Shown one piece after another: positions 33,461 through 44,264 of a stretch of 64,000 nt of DNA. The translations under genes were made by a program, and so were the position numbers. This DNA comes from Falsiroseomonas bella (lineage in GTDB: Bacteria > Pseudomonadota > Alphaproteobacteria > Acetobacterales > Acetobacteraceae), in contig NZ_QGNA01000006.1 in assembly GCF_003173615.1 (NCBI RefSeq), positions 186,001 to 250,000 of the forward strand. The letters run 5' to 3'. Numbering within the stretch: the first letter of the stretch is position 1; each line of letters starts with the position of its first letter. Below the pieces are notes generated by a model. That model was given only the letters and a program-made list of their open reading frames with translations, did no database searches and was not told where the DNA came from.

Positions 33461-34705
33461 TCAGCCGCGGCGGCGGTTGGCGTTCTCGGGGATGAACTGC
33501 GACCAGTTCTCGGCCGGCACCGCGTTCGGCGTCTTCCAGACGATGTTGAACTGGCCGTCCGCCTGGATCTCGCCGATCATCACCGGCTTCGACAGGTGGT
33601 GGTTCGGCAGCATCTCCTCGGTGTAGCCGGCGGGCGCCGCGAACTTCTGGCCGATGACGGCCGGGCGCACCGCGTCCACCGCCGTCGTGCGGGCCTGTGT
33701 GACGGCCTGCGCCCACATGTTGAAGCCGGTGTAGGTGGCCTCCATCGGGTCGTTCGTCACGCGGCGTGGGTTCTTGATGTAGGCGCGCCAGAGGTTGAGG
33801 AACTCGGTGTTCGCCGGCGACTGCACCGACATGAAGTAGTTCCACGCCGCCAGGTGACCGACCAGCGGTCGCGTGTCGATGCCGGCCAGTTCCTCCTCGC
33901 CCACGCTGAAGGCGACGCAGGGAATGTCCTCGGCCTTGATGCCCTGGTTGCCGAGCTCGCGATAGAACGGGACGTTGGCGTCGCCGTTGATGGTGGAGAC
34001 GATCGCGGTCTTCTTGCCCTCGGATGCGAAGCGCTTCACGCGGGCGACGATGCCCTGCCAGTCGCTGTGCCCGAAGGGGGTATATTCCTCCATGATGTCG
34101 GCATTGCCGATGCCCTTGGAGTTCAGGAAGCCGCGCAGGATGCGGTTGGTGGTGCGCGGATAGACATAGTCGGTCCCGAGCAGAGCGATGCGTTTCGCGC
34201 CGCCGCCGTCATCGGACATCAGGTATTCCACCGCCGGGATCGCCTGCTGGTTCGGCGCGGCGCCGGTGTAGAAGATGTTCTTGCTCTCCTCCTCGCCCTC
34301 GTACTGGACGGGGTAGAAGAGCATGCCGTTCAGCTCCTCGAAGACCGGCAGGACGGACTTCCGCGAGACCGAGGTCCAGCAGCCAAAGGTGACGTCCACG
34401 CGGTGCACCTGCAGCAACTCGCGCGCCTTCTCGGCAAACAGCGGCCAGTTGGAAGCCGGGTCCACCACCACCGCTTCCAGGCGCCGGCCCAGCAGGCCGC
34501 CCTTGCTGTTCTGGTGCTCCACCATCATCAGCACGGTGTCGCGCAGCGCTGTCTCGGAGATCGCCATCGTGCCCGACAGCGAATGCAGCACGCCGACTTT
34601 GATCGGTGCAGCCTGCGCCATGGATGGCTTGATTCCTGGCGCAGCCAGGGCGCCGGCGAAGCCGGCAAGAGCCGCGCGGCGCGTCAGCGTGAAGGATCGG
34701 GTCAT
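33461..34705 (-). CDS. urtA: Urea ABC transporter substrate-binding protein UrtA
   Basis: 414 residues from ATG 34705. Twin-arginine-like leader (TRSFTLTRRAALAGFAGALA), then PIKVGVLHSLSGTMAISETA, WPLFAEKARELLQVHRVDVT, FYPVQYEGEEESKNIFYTGA and YNYFMSVQSPAN-like AAWNYFMSVQSPANTEFLNL, all standard UrtA landmarks. It is the periplasmic urea receptor and first gene of urtABCDE. The leader region is preceded by a sigma54-type promoter, consistent with nitrogen-limitation control. Confidence 0.94.
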   Translation of the reverse strand: MTRSFTLTRRAALAGFAGALAAPGIKPSMAQAAPIKVGVLHSLSGTMAISETALRDTVLMMVEHQNSKGGLLGRRLEAVVVDPASNWPLFAEKARELLQVHRVDVTFGCWTSVSRKSVLPVFEELNGMLFYPVQYEGEEESKNIFYTGAAPNQQAIPAVEYLMSDDGGGAKRIALLGTDYVYPRTTNRILRGFLNSKGIGNADIMEEYTPFGHSDWQGIVARVKRFASEGKKTAIVSTINGDANVPFYRELGNQGIKAEDIPCVAFSVGEEELAGIDTRPLVGHLAAWNYFMSVQSPANTEFLNLWRAYIKNPRRVTNDPMEATYTGFNMWAQAVTQARTTAVDAVRPAVIGQKFAAPAGYTEEMLPNHHLSKPVMIGEIQADGQFNIVWKTPNAVPAENWSQFIPENANRRRG

Positions 34706-34780
34706 CCGAATCGTGCCTCCTCTCGGGCATGGCCTGGCCGCGGCGTCTCGTAGGGCGCCCGCACCCGCCAAAAGGCTGTG

Positions 34781-34798
34781 CAGCGAATTGCGTGCCAG
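34781..34798 (-). promoter_or_regulatory. Sigma54-type (-24/-12) promoter for the urt operon
   Basis: Read on the minus strand: CTGGCACGCAATTCGCTG. It has TGGCACG, then four bases, then TCGC; GG and GC are separated by exactly 10 bp, as in the consensus TGGCACG-N4-TTGC. The GG is at 34796-34795 and the GC at 34784-34783. Transcription would begin near 34771, giving a leader of about 66 nt before urtA. Urea transport genes are classic NtrC/RpoN targets, so context supports it. Confidence 0.65.
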
Positions 34799-34837
34799 AT
34801 GGGATGGCCCGCTTCAGGCCCCGTTTTCGCTCATCCG

Positions 34838-34877
34838 CGCAGGTTATGCCTGCGTAACGGGCGCTGGTTGCCTGCGT
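34838..34877. promoter_or_regulatory. Inverted and direct repeats upstream of the urt promoter, candidate activator site
   Basis: CGCAGG-TTATG-CCTGCG (34838-34854) is a perfect inverted repeat. TGCCTGCGT occurs at 34847 and again at 34869, exactly 22 bp (two helical turns) apart. The set lies 40-80 bp upstream of the -24 element of urt, the position expected for an enhancer site. It does not match the NtrC consensus (GCAC...GTGC), so the binding protein is open. Confidence 0.35.
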
Positions 34878-34983
34878 GGCCGCGCTCCCTGCCGCATTCC
34901 CGTGCACATGGTCGGCTCGTCATCTTCGCGGCCCTGATGCTGCGCGGTTCTCAGCCGGCGCGCATCGTGCAAGGCTTCCGCCG

Positions 34984-35814
34984 ATGCCGCGCGACGTTCC
35001 GTCCCCGCCAGCCCATCAGCGCGCCCATGGCCGCGCCATGCTGCATGTGGCGGCCACATCCGGCGGCACGCGCATCGCCGATCTCTTCCAGGCGGCGCCG
35101 CTGCGCTGGCTGTTCCCGGATGTGGAGGCCGACGAGCCGAAGCCCGGCGCGCTGGTGAACGTCGCCGGCGGCCTGGCGGGCGGCGACAGCCTCGAGATCG
35201 CGCTGCACGTGGAAGCCGGGGCCGCCTTCACGGCCACCACGCCGGCCGCGGAGAAGCTGTATCGCAGCCTCGGCCCGTCCACCGTCATCCGCACGCAGGT
35301 GCAGGTCGCCGCCGGCGCGACCTGCGAATGGTTGCCGCAGGAGACGATCTTGTTCGACCAGGCGCGCCTCGATCGCCGGCTGACGCTGGATCTGGAGGCG
35401 GAATCCCGTCTGCTTGCCGCGGAACTGCTGGTGCTCGGCCGCGCCGCGCATGGCGAGCAGGTCTCGGGCGGGTCGGTGCTGGATGCCTGGCGCGTGCGGC
35501 GCGGCGGGCGCCTGATCTGGGCCGATGCGCTGCGCCTCGCCGATCCGTTCCGCGACGCGGCGGACCGCTTCGCGCTTGCCGGCGCGAATGCCGCGGCGAC
35601 GCTGCTGCTGGCGGCGCCCGATGCCGCCGCGCATCGCGAGCTTGCGCGCGACTGCGCGGACGGCGCCGCAAGCCTCGTCGCGCCCGGCCTGCTGGTCGCA
35701 CGCTGGCTCGGCGAGGCGGGGGCGGTGCGCAACGCGCTCGGCGCCGCGATCTGCCGCCTGCGCACCGCCGCTCTCGGTCACCCGCCGAGGCTGCCGAGGC
35801 TCTGGCGCACATGA
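34984..35814 (+). CDS. ureD: Urease accessory protein UreD
   Basis: 276 residues from ATG 34984 ([20 protein letters not shown]); the frame is open farther upstream but family N-termini and spacing favour this start. UreD landmarks: [76 protein letters not shown] and LGRAAHGE. It is the scaffold that binds apo-urease with UreF and UreG during nickel loading. It is the first gene of the urease operon and divergent from urtA. Confidence 0.92.
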   Translation: MPRDVPSPPAHQRAHGRAMLHVAATSGGTRIADLFQAAPLRWLFPDVEADEPKPGALVNVAGGLAGGDSLEIALHVEAGAAFTATTPAAEKLYRSLGPSTVIRTQVQVAAGATCEWLPQETILFDQARLDRRLTLDLEAESRLLAAELLVLGRAAHGEQVSGGSVLDAWRVRRGGRLIWADALRLADPFRDAADRFALAGANAAATLLLAAPDAAAHRELARDCADGAASLVAPGLLVARWLGEAGAVRNALGAAICRLRTAALGHPPRLPRLWRT

Positions 35815-35857
35815 GGCCTCCTGCGCCATGCTGGCGCGGAACGATCGAGGGCACGCG

Positions 35858-36160
35858 ATGAACCTGACCCCGCGGGAGAAGGACAAGCTCCTGGTCGCGA
35901 TGGCCGCGATGGTCGCGCGCCGCCGCCTGGAACGCGGCGTGAAGCTGAATCACCCGGAAGCCGTGGCGCTGATCACCGACTTCGTGGTGGAAGGCGCGCG
36001 CGACGGGCGCAGCGTCGCAGAGCTGATGCGGGAGGGTGCGAAGGTGATCACCCGCGCGCAGGTGATGGAGGGCGTGGCCGAGATGATCCACGAGATCCAG
36101 GTGGAAGCCACCTTCCCGGACGGCACGAAGCTCGTCACGGTCCACGAGCCGATCCGATGA
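35858..36160 (+). CDS. ureA: Urease gamma subunit UreA
   Basis: 100 residues, the normal size. [40 protein letters not shown] and [19 protein letters not shown] are diagnostic. It forms the (UreABC)3 complex that hydrolyses urea to ammonia and carbamate. The stop overlaps the ureB start by 4 bp. Confidence 0.97.
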   Translation: MNLTPREKDKLLVAMAAMVARRRLERGVKLNHPEAVALITDFVVEGARDGRSVAELMREGAKVITRAQVMEGVAEMIHEIQVEATFPDGTKLVTVHEPIR

Positions 36161-36473
36161 GCGCGCCGATGATCCCGGGCGAGCTGTTCCCCGCCGACGG
36201 CGAGATCGAGCTGAATGCCGGGCGGCCCGTGACGGAGCTAGAGGTCGCCAACACCGGCGACCGCCCGGTGCAGGTCGGCAGCCATTACCACTTCGCCGAG
36301 ACGAACCCGGCGCTGGCCTTCGATCGTGCGGTGGCGCGCGGCCAGCGCCTCGACATCGCGGCCGGCACGGCGGTGCGTTTCGAGCCGGGGCAGACGCGCA
36401 CCGTGCGCCTCGTGCCCTTCGCCGGCGCGCGCATCGTGCACGGCTTCCGCGGCGAGACGGAAGGGAAGGTCTG

Positions 36474-36474
<1 letters not shown>
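36157..36474 (+). CDS. ureB: Urease beta subunit UreB
   Basis: 105 residues. [40 protein letters not shown] and [20 protein letters not shown] match UreB throughout. A separate ureB gene, unfused to ureA, is usual in proteobacteria. It shares 1 bp with ureC (TGATG) and 4 bp with ureA, so the three structural genes are fully coupled. Confidence 0.97.
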
Positions 36475-38186
<1,712 letters not shown>

Positions 38187-38194
38187 GGAGCACG

Positions 38195-38752
38195 ATGGAG
38201 GAAAGCATTCCCCGTGCCACGGCCGTTGCGGCCGCCGGCGCCTGGCCCGAGACGGAGATGCGCGACACCGTCACGGTGGATTTCGACGATCGCTTCCGCC
38301 GCCGCAAGCTCTACACGGGCGAAGGCGGCCTCGCCTTCCTGCTCGACCTGCCGGAGGCGCAGGTGCTGCGCGAGGGCGACGGCCTTGCGCTCGCCTCCGG
38401 CGGCTATGTCCGCGTGAAGGCCGCGCCGGAGCCGCTGGTGGAGGTGACGGCCAGCGACCCACAGCATCTGCTGCGCCTCGCCTGGCATCTCGGAAACCGG
38501 CACCTGCCGGCCGAGATCGCGGGGACGCATATCCTGATCCGCCACGACCACGTGATCCTGCGCATGCTGGAAGGCCTGGGCGCGACGGTGCGCACGGTGG
38601 ATGCGCCCTTCAATCCCGAGGGCGGCGCCTATGGCGAGCACAACCGCGCGCCCGGCCACCCGCACGGGCATCACCACCACGATCATCATCACGACCACGG
38701 GCACGATCACCATCACCATCACGATGGCTGCGACCACGACCACCACCACTGA
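38195..38752 (+). CDS. ureE: Urease nickel metallochaperone UreE with His-rich tail
   Basis: 185 residues. The body has [20 protein letters not shown] and the C-terminal UreE domain ([40 protein letters not shown]). The last 37 residues (149-185) contain 21 histidines with interspersed Asp and Gly, plus one Cys, a nickel-binding tail longer than in many homologues. It delivers nickel to UreG and urease. The tail-coding DNA overlaps the ureF start by 29 bp, so ureF begins inside the His codons. Confidence 0.95.
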   Translation: MEESIPRATAVAAAGAWPETEMRDTVTVDFDDRFRRRKLYTGEGGLAFLLDLPEAQVLREGDGLALASGGYVRVKAAPEPLVEVTASDPQHLLRLAWHLGNRHLPAEIAGTHILIRHDHVILRMLEGLGATVRTVDAPFNPEGGAYGEHNRAPGHPHGHHHHDHHHDHGHDHHHHHDGCDHDHHH

Positions 38753-39424
38753 TGCCGCGCTCGCGCGGCTGATGGTGTGGCTGTCGCCGGCCTATCCGGT
38801 CGGCGCCTTCTCCTACAGCCACGGGCTTGAGACGGCGGTCGAGGAAGGCGCCGTCACGCGGCGGCACGAGCTGGTCGCCTATGTGGAGGCCGCGCTGTTG
38901 CGCGGCGCCGGCGCGGTGGATGCGGGCCTGCTCGCGCTGGCCTGGCGCGCGGCGGAGGCCGGCGCCGACGCGGCGCTGGACGAGATCGTGGAACTCGGCG
39001 CGGCCTGGCGCGGTACCGCGGAACTGGCGCTGGAAGCGATGCAGCCCGGCGCCGCCTTCGCCTCCGTCACCCTCGCCGCCTGGCCGGAGCCGCGCTTCGC
39101 CGCCTTCGCCGCGCGCCACCCCGGCCGGCTGACGCATGCTGTGGCCTTCGGTGCAGCCGCCGCCTGGCACGGCGTGCCGTTGCGCACCGCCTGCTTCGGC
39201 TGGCTCAACGCCTTCGCCGCCAACGTCGTCTCGGCTGGCGTTCGCCTGGTGCCGCTCGGCCAGACCGACGGGCAGATCGCGACCGCGGCGCTGCTGCCCG
39301 CCATCGCCGAGGCGACCGAGGCGGCGCTTGCGGTCGAGGACGCGGATGTGCTCGGCAGCGCCGCGCTCGCCATCGACCTCTTCTCCATGCGTCACGAGAC
39401 GCAATACACGAGGCTGTTCAGATC

Positions 39425-39428
<4 letters not shown>
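38724..39428 (+). CDS. ureF: Urease accessory protein UreF
   Basis: 234 residues from ATG 38724. The frame is open upstream through the His-tail DNA (as a Thr/Ile-rich run), but that segment is not family-like. UreF signatures: [71 protein letters not shown], and [14 protein letters not shown] at the end. It binds UreD and gates the UreG GTPase. The stop overlaps the ureG start by 4 bp. Confidence 0.93.
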
Positions 39429-40107
<679 letters not shown>

Positions 40108-40108
<1 letters not shown>

Positions 40109-40671
40109 TGCGCGCGGCCGTCTTCCTGGCGGCGCTGCTGCTGCCGCTGCCGGCGCTGGCCCATCCCGGCGTGCATGGCGCGGGCGGCTTCGCTTCCGGC
40201 CTGATGCATCCTTTCGGCGGGCTGGATCATGTCGTCGCCATGGTCGCCGTCGGCCTGTGGGCCTCGGTGCTCGGCGGCCGCGCGCCGCTGCTGCTGCCTC
40301 TCGGCTTCCTGGTCGGCATGACGGCAGGCGGCGGGCTCGGCATGGCCGGCGTGGCGATCCCGCTGGTGGAGCCCGGCATCCTGGCCTCGATGGTCGTGCT
40401 CGGCGGCCTGGTGGCAATCCTGGCGCGCGTGCCGCTCGTCGTTGCGGTCGCCGTCGGCGCAGGCTTCGGCCTGCTGCATGGCCATGCGCATGGGACCGAG
40501 ATGGTCGGCAGCGCGCTCGGCAACGCCATCGGCTTCCTGCTGGCGACCGCGGCGTTGCATGGCGCTGGCCTGCTGGCAGGTCGCGTTGCGGGCGGGGTCG
40601 GTTCGATGCTTGTGCCGCGCCTCGCCGGCGCGGTCGGGGCCGCGGCGGGCATTGCGCTGATGCTCGCCTGA
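40108..40671 (+). CDS. ureJ: HupE/UreJ family nickel permease
   Basis: 187 residues with a signal-like first helix (MRAAVFLAALLLPLPALAHP). HupE/UreJ signature GLMHPFGGLDHVVAMVAVGL with histidine and aspartate for metal binding, GFGLLHGHAHGTEM in a later helix, and about six membrane spans. It imports nickel for urease assembly. As the last gene of ureDABCEFGJ, it starts on the last base of the ureG stop codon. Confidence 0.9.
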
Positions 40672-40695
40672 AGCACGCGCGGCTTTCGCGCCAAG

Positions 40696-40739
40696 GCGTG
40701 AAGGCCGCGCATCCTGTTGCCCCAAAATCGCCTTCATGC
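40696..40739. promoter_or_regulatory. Inverted repeat upstream of a sigma54-type promoter
   Basis: GCGTGAAGGC (40696-40705) and GCCTTCATGC (40730-40739) are inverted repeats matching at 9 of 10 positions, centred about 35 bp upstream of the -24 element at 40753. This is a candidate binding site for the activator encoded at 47258-48256, or a hairpin ending the urease transcript. Confidence 0.3.
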
Positions 40740-40750
40740 GTGAGATGTAA

Positions 40751-40768
40751 CCGGCACGCCGCTTGCTC
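40751..40768 (+). promoter_or_regulatory. Sigma54-type promoter for the peptide-type ABC operon
   Basis: CCGGCACGCCGCTTGCTC: GGCACG, four bases, TTGCT, with GG (40753-40754) and GC (40765-40766) exactly 10 bp apart. Only the first T of the consensus TGGCACG-N4-TTGCW differs. Transcription would start near 40778, 30 nt before the receptor gene, with a ribosome site (GGGGACGG) in between. The operon it would drive ends with a sigma54 activator gene. Confidence 0.7.
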
Positions 40769-40807
40769 TGCCGTTGTTCGGCTTCACGAACGGGGACGGT
40801 AGGACGC

Positions 40808-42367
40808 ATGAAAACCACTCGCCGCAAGGCCCTTCTGGGCGCGCTCGCCGCGCCTTCCCTTGCGCTCCTGCCGCGGGCCTCGCTCGCCCAGGGCGCAGCG
40901 CGCGAGGTGCGCGTGGGATTCACGCAGGATGCGCTGACCCTCGATCCCGCGAACCACCGCAACCGCGAGACCGAGACCATCATCCGCAACATGCATGATG
41001 GCCTGCTCACCCGCGACGCGCAGATGCGCATCCAGCCGGAGATCGCCGAGGCGATCACCGCCGTGGACCCGAAGACCTACGACGTCCGTATCCGCCAGGG
41101 CATCCGCTTCCATTCCGGCGATCCCCTGACCGCGGAGGATATCGCCTTCAACATCCAGCGTCTGGTGAAGCCGAACGCCATGGGCGGCCAGACCAGCCCG
41201 CGCAAGAGCCTGCTCGGTCCGGTGGAGGATGCAAGCGTGCGGGATGCACGCACGGTGCGCCTGCACATGGCTGAGCCCTGGGCGCTGCTGCGCGCCATGC
41301 TGCCCTTCCAGGAGATGGTCAACCCGCGCCAGGTTCAGCGCGTCGGCCAGGACGGCATGCAGACCCGCCCCGATGGCTGCGGCCCCTACAAACTGGTGGA
41401 CTGGCGCCGCGGCGAGGCCATCATCATGGAACGCTTCGCGGAATACTATGGCGGCTCGCCGGAGATCCCGGTCGCCGGCCCCGCGCAGGTGGACCGCGTG
41501 ATCTTCCGTGTCCTGCCCGAGAATTCCTCCCGCGTCGCCGCGCTGCTGGCCGGCGAGGTGGACATCATCAACGACCTGCCGCCCTCGGCCATGCGGCAGG
41601 TTGAGGCCAGCCGCAACGCGCAGGTGATGAAGGTGAACGGCACGCGCACCTTCTTCGTCTCGCTCAACCTTGCCAAGAAGCCTTTCGACGATGTGCGCGT
41701 TCGCCGTGCGCTGAACCACGCGCTCGACAAGAACGTCATCATCTCCCGCGTGCTGGCGAACACCGCGACTCCGCTGCGCGGCGTGATGAGCCCGGACGCC
41801 TTCGGCTTCAACCCGGACCTGCCCGAATACGCCCATAACCTGGACCGCGCGAAGGCGCTGCTGGCCGAGGCCGGCGTCGCGCAGGGCACGGAGATGGTGA
41901 TCGACACCACCGGCGCCACGCGGGAGATCGCGGAGGCGATCGCGGCCCTGCTCTCCCGCACCGGCCTGCGCGTGCGCGCGCAGGTCTGGGAAGGCGCGGT
42001 GCTCAGCCCGATGTGGCAGAACGCGGAGCGTCGCAAGGATCGCGACATGTATCTCACGTCCTGGGGCAACGGCGCGCTCGATCCCTCGGACATCATGGTG
42101 CCGACGCTGAAGACTGGCGGCCGCGGCAACTCCGCCGGCTTCTCCAACGCCGAGGTGGACCGCCTGCTCGACGCCGCGGAGACCGAGGTGGACCAGGAGA
42201 AGCGGCGCGAGGGCTATCTGCGCGCGCAGCAGATCGTCAGCGAGCAGGCGCCCTGGATCTTCCTGTGGCTGCCGCAGGACATCTACGGCGTCTCCCGCCG
42301 CATCGCCGGCTGGCAGCCCCAGGCCGACAGCCGCATCAACCTGCATCGGGTGCGGATCGCCGGGTGA
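40808..42367 (+). CDS. Family-5 ABC substrate-binding protein (DppA/GsiB-like)
   Basis: 519 residues. Leader TTRRKALLGALAAPSLALLP, mature from about GAAREVRVGFTQDALTLDPA. SBP_bac_5 landmarks: GIRFHSGDPLTAEDIAFNIQ, NLAKKPFDDVRVRRALNHAL and PWIFLWLPQDIYGVSRRIAG. It is the receptor of the importer encoded by the next four genes. The following Ntn-amidohydrolase gene suggests the ligand contains an amide, for example an acylated amino acid or peptide; this is inference. Confidence 0.92.
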   Translation: MKTTRRKALLGALAAPSLALLPRASLAQGAAREVRVGFTQDALTLDPANHRNRETETIIRNMHDGLLTRDAQMRIQPEIAEAITAVDPKTYDVRIRQGIRFHSGDPLTAEDIAFNIQRLVKPNAMGGQTSPRKSLLGPVEDASVRDARTVRLHMAEPWALLRAMLPFQEMVNPRQVQRVGQDGMQTRPDGCGPYKLVDWRRGEAIIMERFAEYYGGSPEIPVAGPAQVDRVIFRVLPENSSRVAALLAGEVDIINDLPPSAMRQVEASRNAQVMKVNGTRTFFVSLNLAKKPFDDVRVRRALNHALDKNVIISRVLANTATPLRGVMSPDAFGFNPDLPEYAHNLDRAKALLAEAGVAQGTEMVIDTTGATREIAEAIAALLSRTGLRVRAQVWEGAVLSPMWQNAERRKDRDMYLTSWGNGALDPSDIMVPTLKTGGRGNSAGFSNAEVDRLLDAAETEVDQEKRREGYLRAQQIVSEQAPWIFLWLPQDIYGVSRRIAGWQPQADSRINLHRVRIAG

Positions 42368-43371
42368 GCTTTTCCCGAGTCCTCGAAAGGCTCGTCCAGC
42401 TTCCGATCGTCCTGCTCGGCGTCAGCGTCATCGTCTTCGGAATGATGGCGCTGACGCCGGGCGATCCCGTGGAGATCATGCTCGCCGACCAGCGGGCGAC
42501 CGAGGAGCAGGCGGCATCGCTGCGCCGCGACCTCGGCCTCGATCGCCCGATCGCCGAGCGCTTCGTGGTCTTCCTGGGCAATGCTGCGACGGGCGATTTC
42601 GGCATCTCCTTCTTCCACCGCCGCCCCGTCTTCGAGGTGATTGCGGAACGCCTGCCCGCGACGATCGAGCTCACCCTGGTCGCACTGCTAGTGGCGGTGC
42701 TCGTCGCGGTGCCGCTCGGCGTCGCAGCCGCCGTGAAGCGGGACTCGTGGCTCGACCGGGCGCTGTCGGCCATCTCGCTGTTCGGCGTCTCCCTGCCGGG
42801 ATTCTGGTTCGGGATCCTGCTGATCCTGCTGTTTGCCGTGCATCTCGGCTGGTTCCCCGTCGGCGGGCGCATCCCCTTCGGTGCCGAAGTGCCGCGCCTC
42901 ACGGGTTTCCTGCTGATCGACACGCTGGCAGCCGGCCGCCCCGACGCCTTCCTCCGCGCCCTGTCGCATCTCGCGCTGCCCGCCATCACCCTCGGCCTGC
43001 CGACGGCCGCGCTTCTCGCGCGCGTGATCCGCAGCGCCATGGCGGAGGTGCTGGCGACCGATTACGTCCTCTTCGCCGAGGCGAAGGGCCTGTCGCGCCG
43101 GCGCGTGCTGTTCCTGCATGCGCTGAAGAACGCGCTGATCCCCGCGGTGACGGTGCTGGCGATCGAGACCGGATCCCTGCTCGGCGGCAACATGATCGTG
43201 GAGACGGTGTTCGGCTGGCCCGGCCTCGGCCGGCTGGTGGTGGAGAGCATCTTCGCCCGAAATTACCCTCTCGTGCAGGCCGCTGTGCTGCTCTACGCCG
43301 TCACCTATGTGTTGCTGAATTTCTGCGCCGACCTGCTCTACGCCGCGCTCAACCCGAAGGTGCGGCTGTGA
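42364..43371 (+). CDS. Peptide-type ABC transporter permease (DppB/GsiC-like)
   Basis: 335 residues from GTG 42364, which overlaps the receptor stop (GTGA). Six membrane spans; the start RVLERLVQLPIVLLGVSVIV, FGMMALTPGDPVEIMLADQR and GDFGISFFHRRPVFEVIAER are DppB landmarks. The coupling loop is FAEAKGLSRRRVLFLHALKN, and VETVFGWPGLGRLVVESIFA follows. Confidence 0.93.
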   Translation: MSFSRVLERLVQLPIVLLGVSVIVFGMMALTPGDPVEIMLADQRATEEQAASLRRDLGLDRPIAERFVVFLGNAATGDFGISFFHRRPVFEVIAERLPATIELTLVALLVAVLVAVPLGVAAAVKRDSWLDRALSAISLFGVSLPGFWFGILLILLFAVHLGWFPVGGRIPFGAEVPRLTGFLLIDTLAAGRPDAFLRALSHLALPAITLGLPTAALLARVIRSAMAEVLATDYVLFAEAKGLSRRRVLFLHALKNALIPAVTVLAIETGSLLGGNMIVETVFGWPGLGRLVVESIFARNYPLVQAAVLLYAVTYVLLNFCADLLYAALNPKVRL

Positions 43372-44264
43372 GCGCGTCCGTCGCGGAGCCGCCGCCGCTT
43401 TCCCCCACCGCGCTCGCCCTGCGCCGCCTGGCGGGCAATCGCACCGCGGTGGCGGCGAGCCTCGTCGTGCTGCTCTTCGTCCTGCTCGCCGTCTTCGCCC
43501 CCTGGATCGCACCGCATGATCCGGCGGATGCCGATCTGTTCCGCCGCCTCTGCGCCCCGGCCTGGGCGGCGGAAAACACCGAGCCCGGCTACTGGCTCGG
43601 CTGCGATGCGCTCGGCCGCGACATCCTCTCGCGGCTGATCCATGGCGCGCGCGTCTCGCTCTCCGTCGCCGCGCTCGTCGTCTGCATCGCCGCGGTGATC
43701 GGCACGCTGGCCGGCCTCGCCGCGGGCTATCTGCGGGGCTGGACGGACACCATCGTCTCGCGCCTGGTGGATACGCTGCTCGGCTTCCCCTACCTCGTCT
43801 TCGCAATCGGACTGATGGCGATGATGGGGCCGGGCCTGCACAACATCGTGCTCGCCCTGGTGCTGAAGGAATGGGTCTTCACCTGCCGGGTGGTGCGCGG
43901 CGAGACGCTGGCCGCGCGCGAGCAGGACTATGTCGAGGCCGCGCGTGCCCTCGGCTGCACGCCGCGCCACATCATGCTGCGGGAGATCCTGCCGAACGTC
44001 CTCTCGCCCGTTCTGGTCGTCGCGACCTTCCGCATGGCCTATGTGATCATCATGGAGGCCTCGCTTTCCTTCCTCGGCCTCGGCGTGCAGCCGCCGATGC
44101 CGAGCTGGGGCTCGATGGTGGCGGATGGGCGCGATTTCCTGGTGGATGCCTGGTGGGTCTCGACGCTGCCGGGGATCTGCATCCTCGCGCTGGTTCTTTC
44201 CATCAACCTTGCCAGCCAGGGCATGCGCGACGCCTTCGATCCGCGCCTGCACCAGTCGTCGTGA
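43368..44264 (+). CDS. Peptide-type ABC transporter permease (DppC/GsiD-like)
   Basis: 298 residues from GTG 43368, again overlapping the previous stop (GTGA). DppC features: VFAPWIAPHDPADADLFRRL, LGCDALGRDILSRLIHGARV, coupling loop YVEAARALGCTPRHIMLREI, and ASLSFLGLGVQPPMPSWGSM. It pairs with the preceding permease. Confidence 0.93.
   Translation: MSASVAEPPPLSPTALALRRLAGNRTAVAASLVVLLFVLLAVFAPWIAPHDPADADLFRRLCAPAWAAENTEPGYWLGCDALGRDILSRLIHGARVSLSVAALVVCIAAVIGTLAGLAAGYLRGWTDTIVSRLVDTLLGFPYLVFAIGLMAMMGPGLHNIVLALVLKEWVFTCRVVRGETLAAREQDYVEAARALGCTPRHIMLREILPNVLSPVLVVATFRMAYVIIMEASLSFLGLGVQPPMPSWGSMVADGRDFLVDAWWVSTLPGICILALVLSINLASQGMRDAFDPRLHQSS

Noticed and set aside
34951-34972. GG-N10-GC pattern (CCGGCGCGCATCGTGCAAG) just before ureD as a sigma54 promoter
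   Set aside because: The -24 box is GGCGCG rather than GGCACG, and transcription would begin 2-3 bp from the ureD ATG. Chance matches to the bare spacing are frequent at this GC content.
38640-38752. CAC/CAT-rich tract as a tandem repeat or CRISPR-like array
   Set aside because: It is the His-rich tail of UreE in frame, with irregular spacing; there are no direct repeats separated by spacers anywhere in the window.
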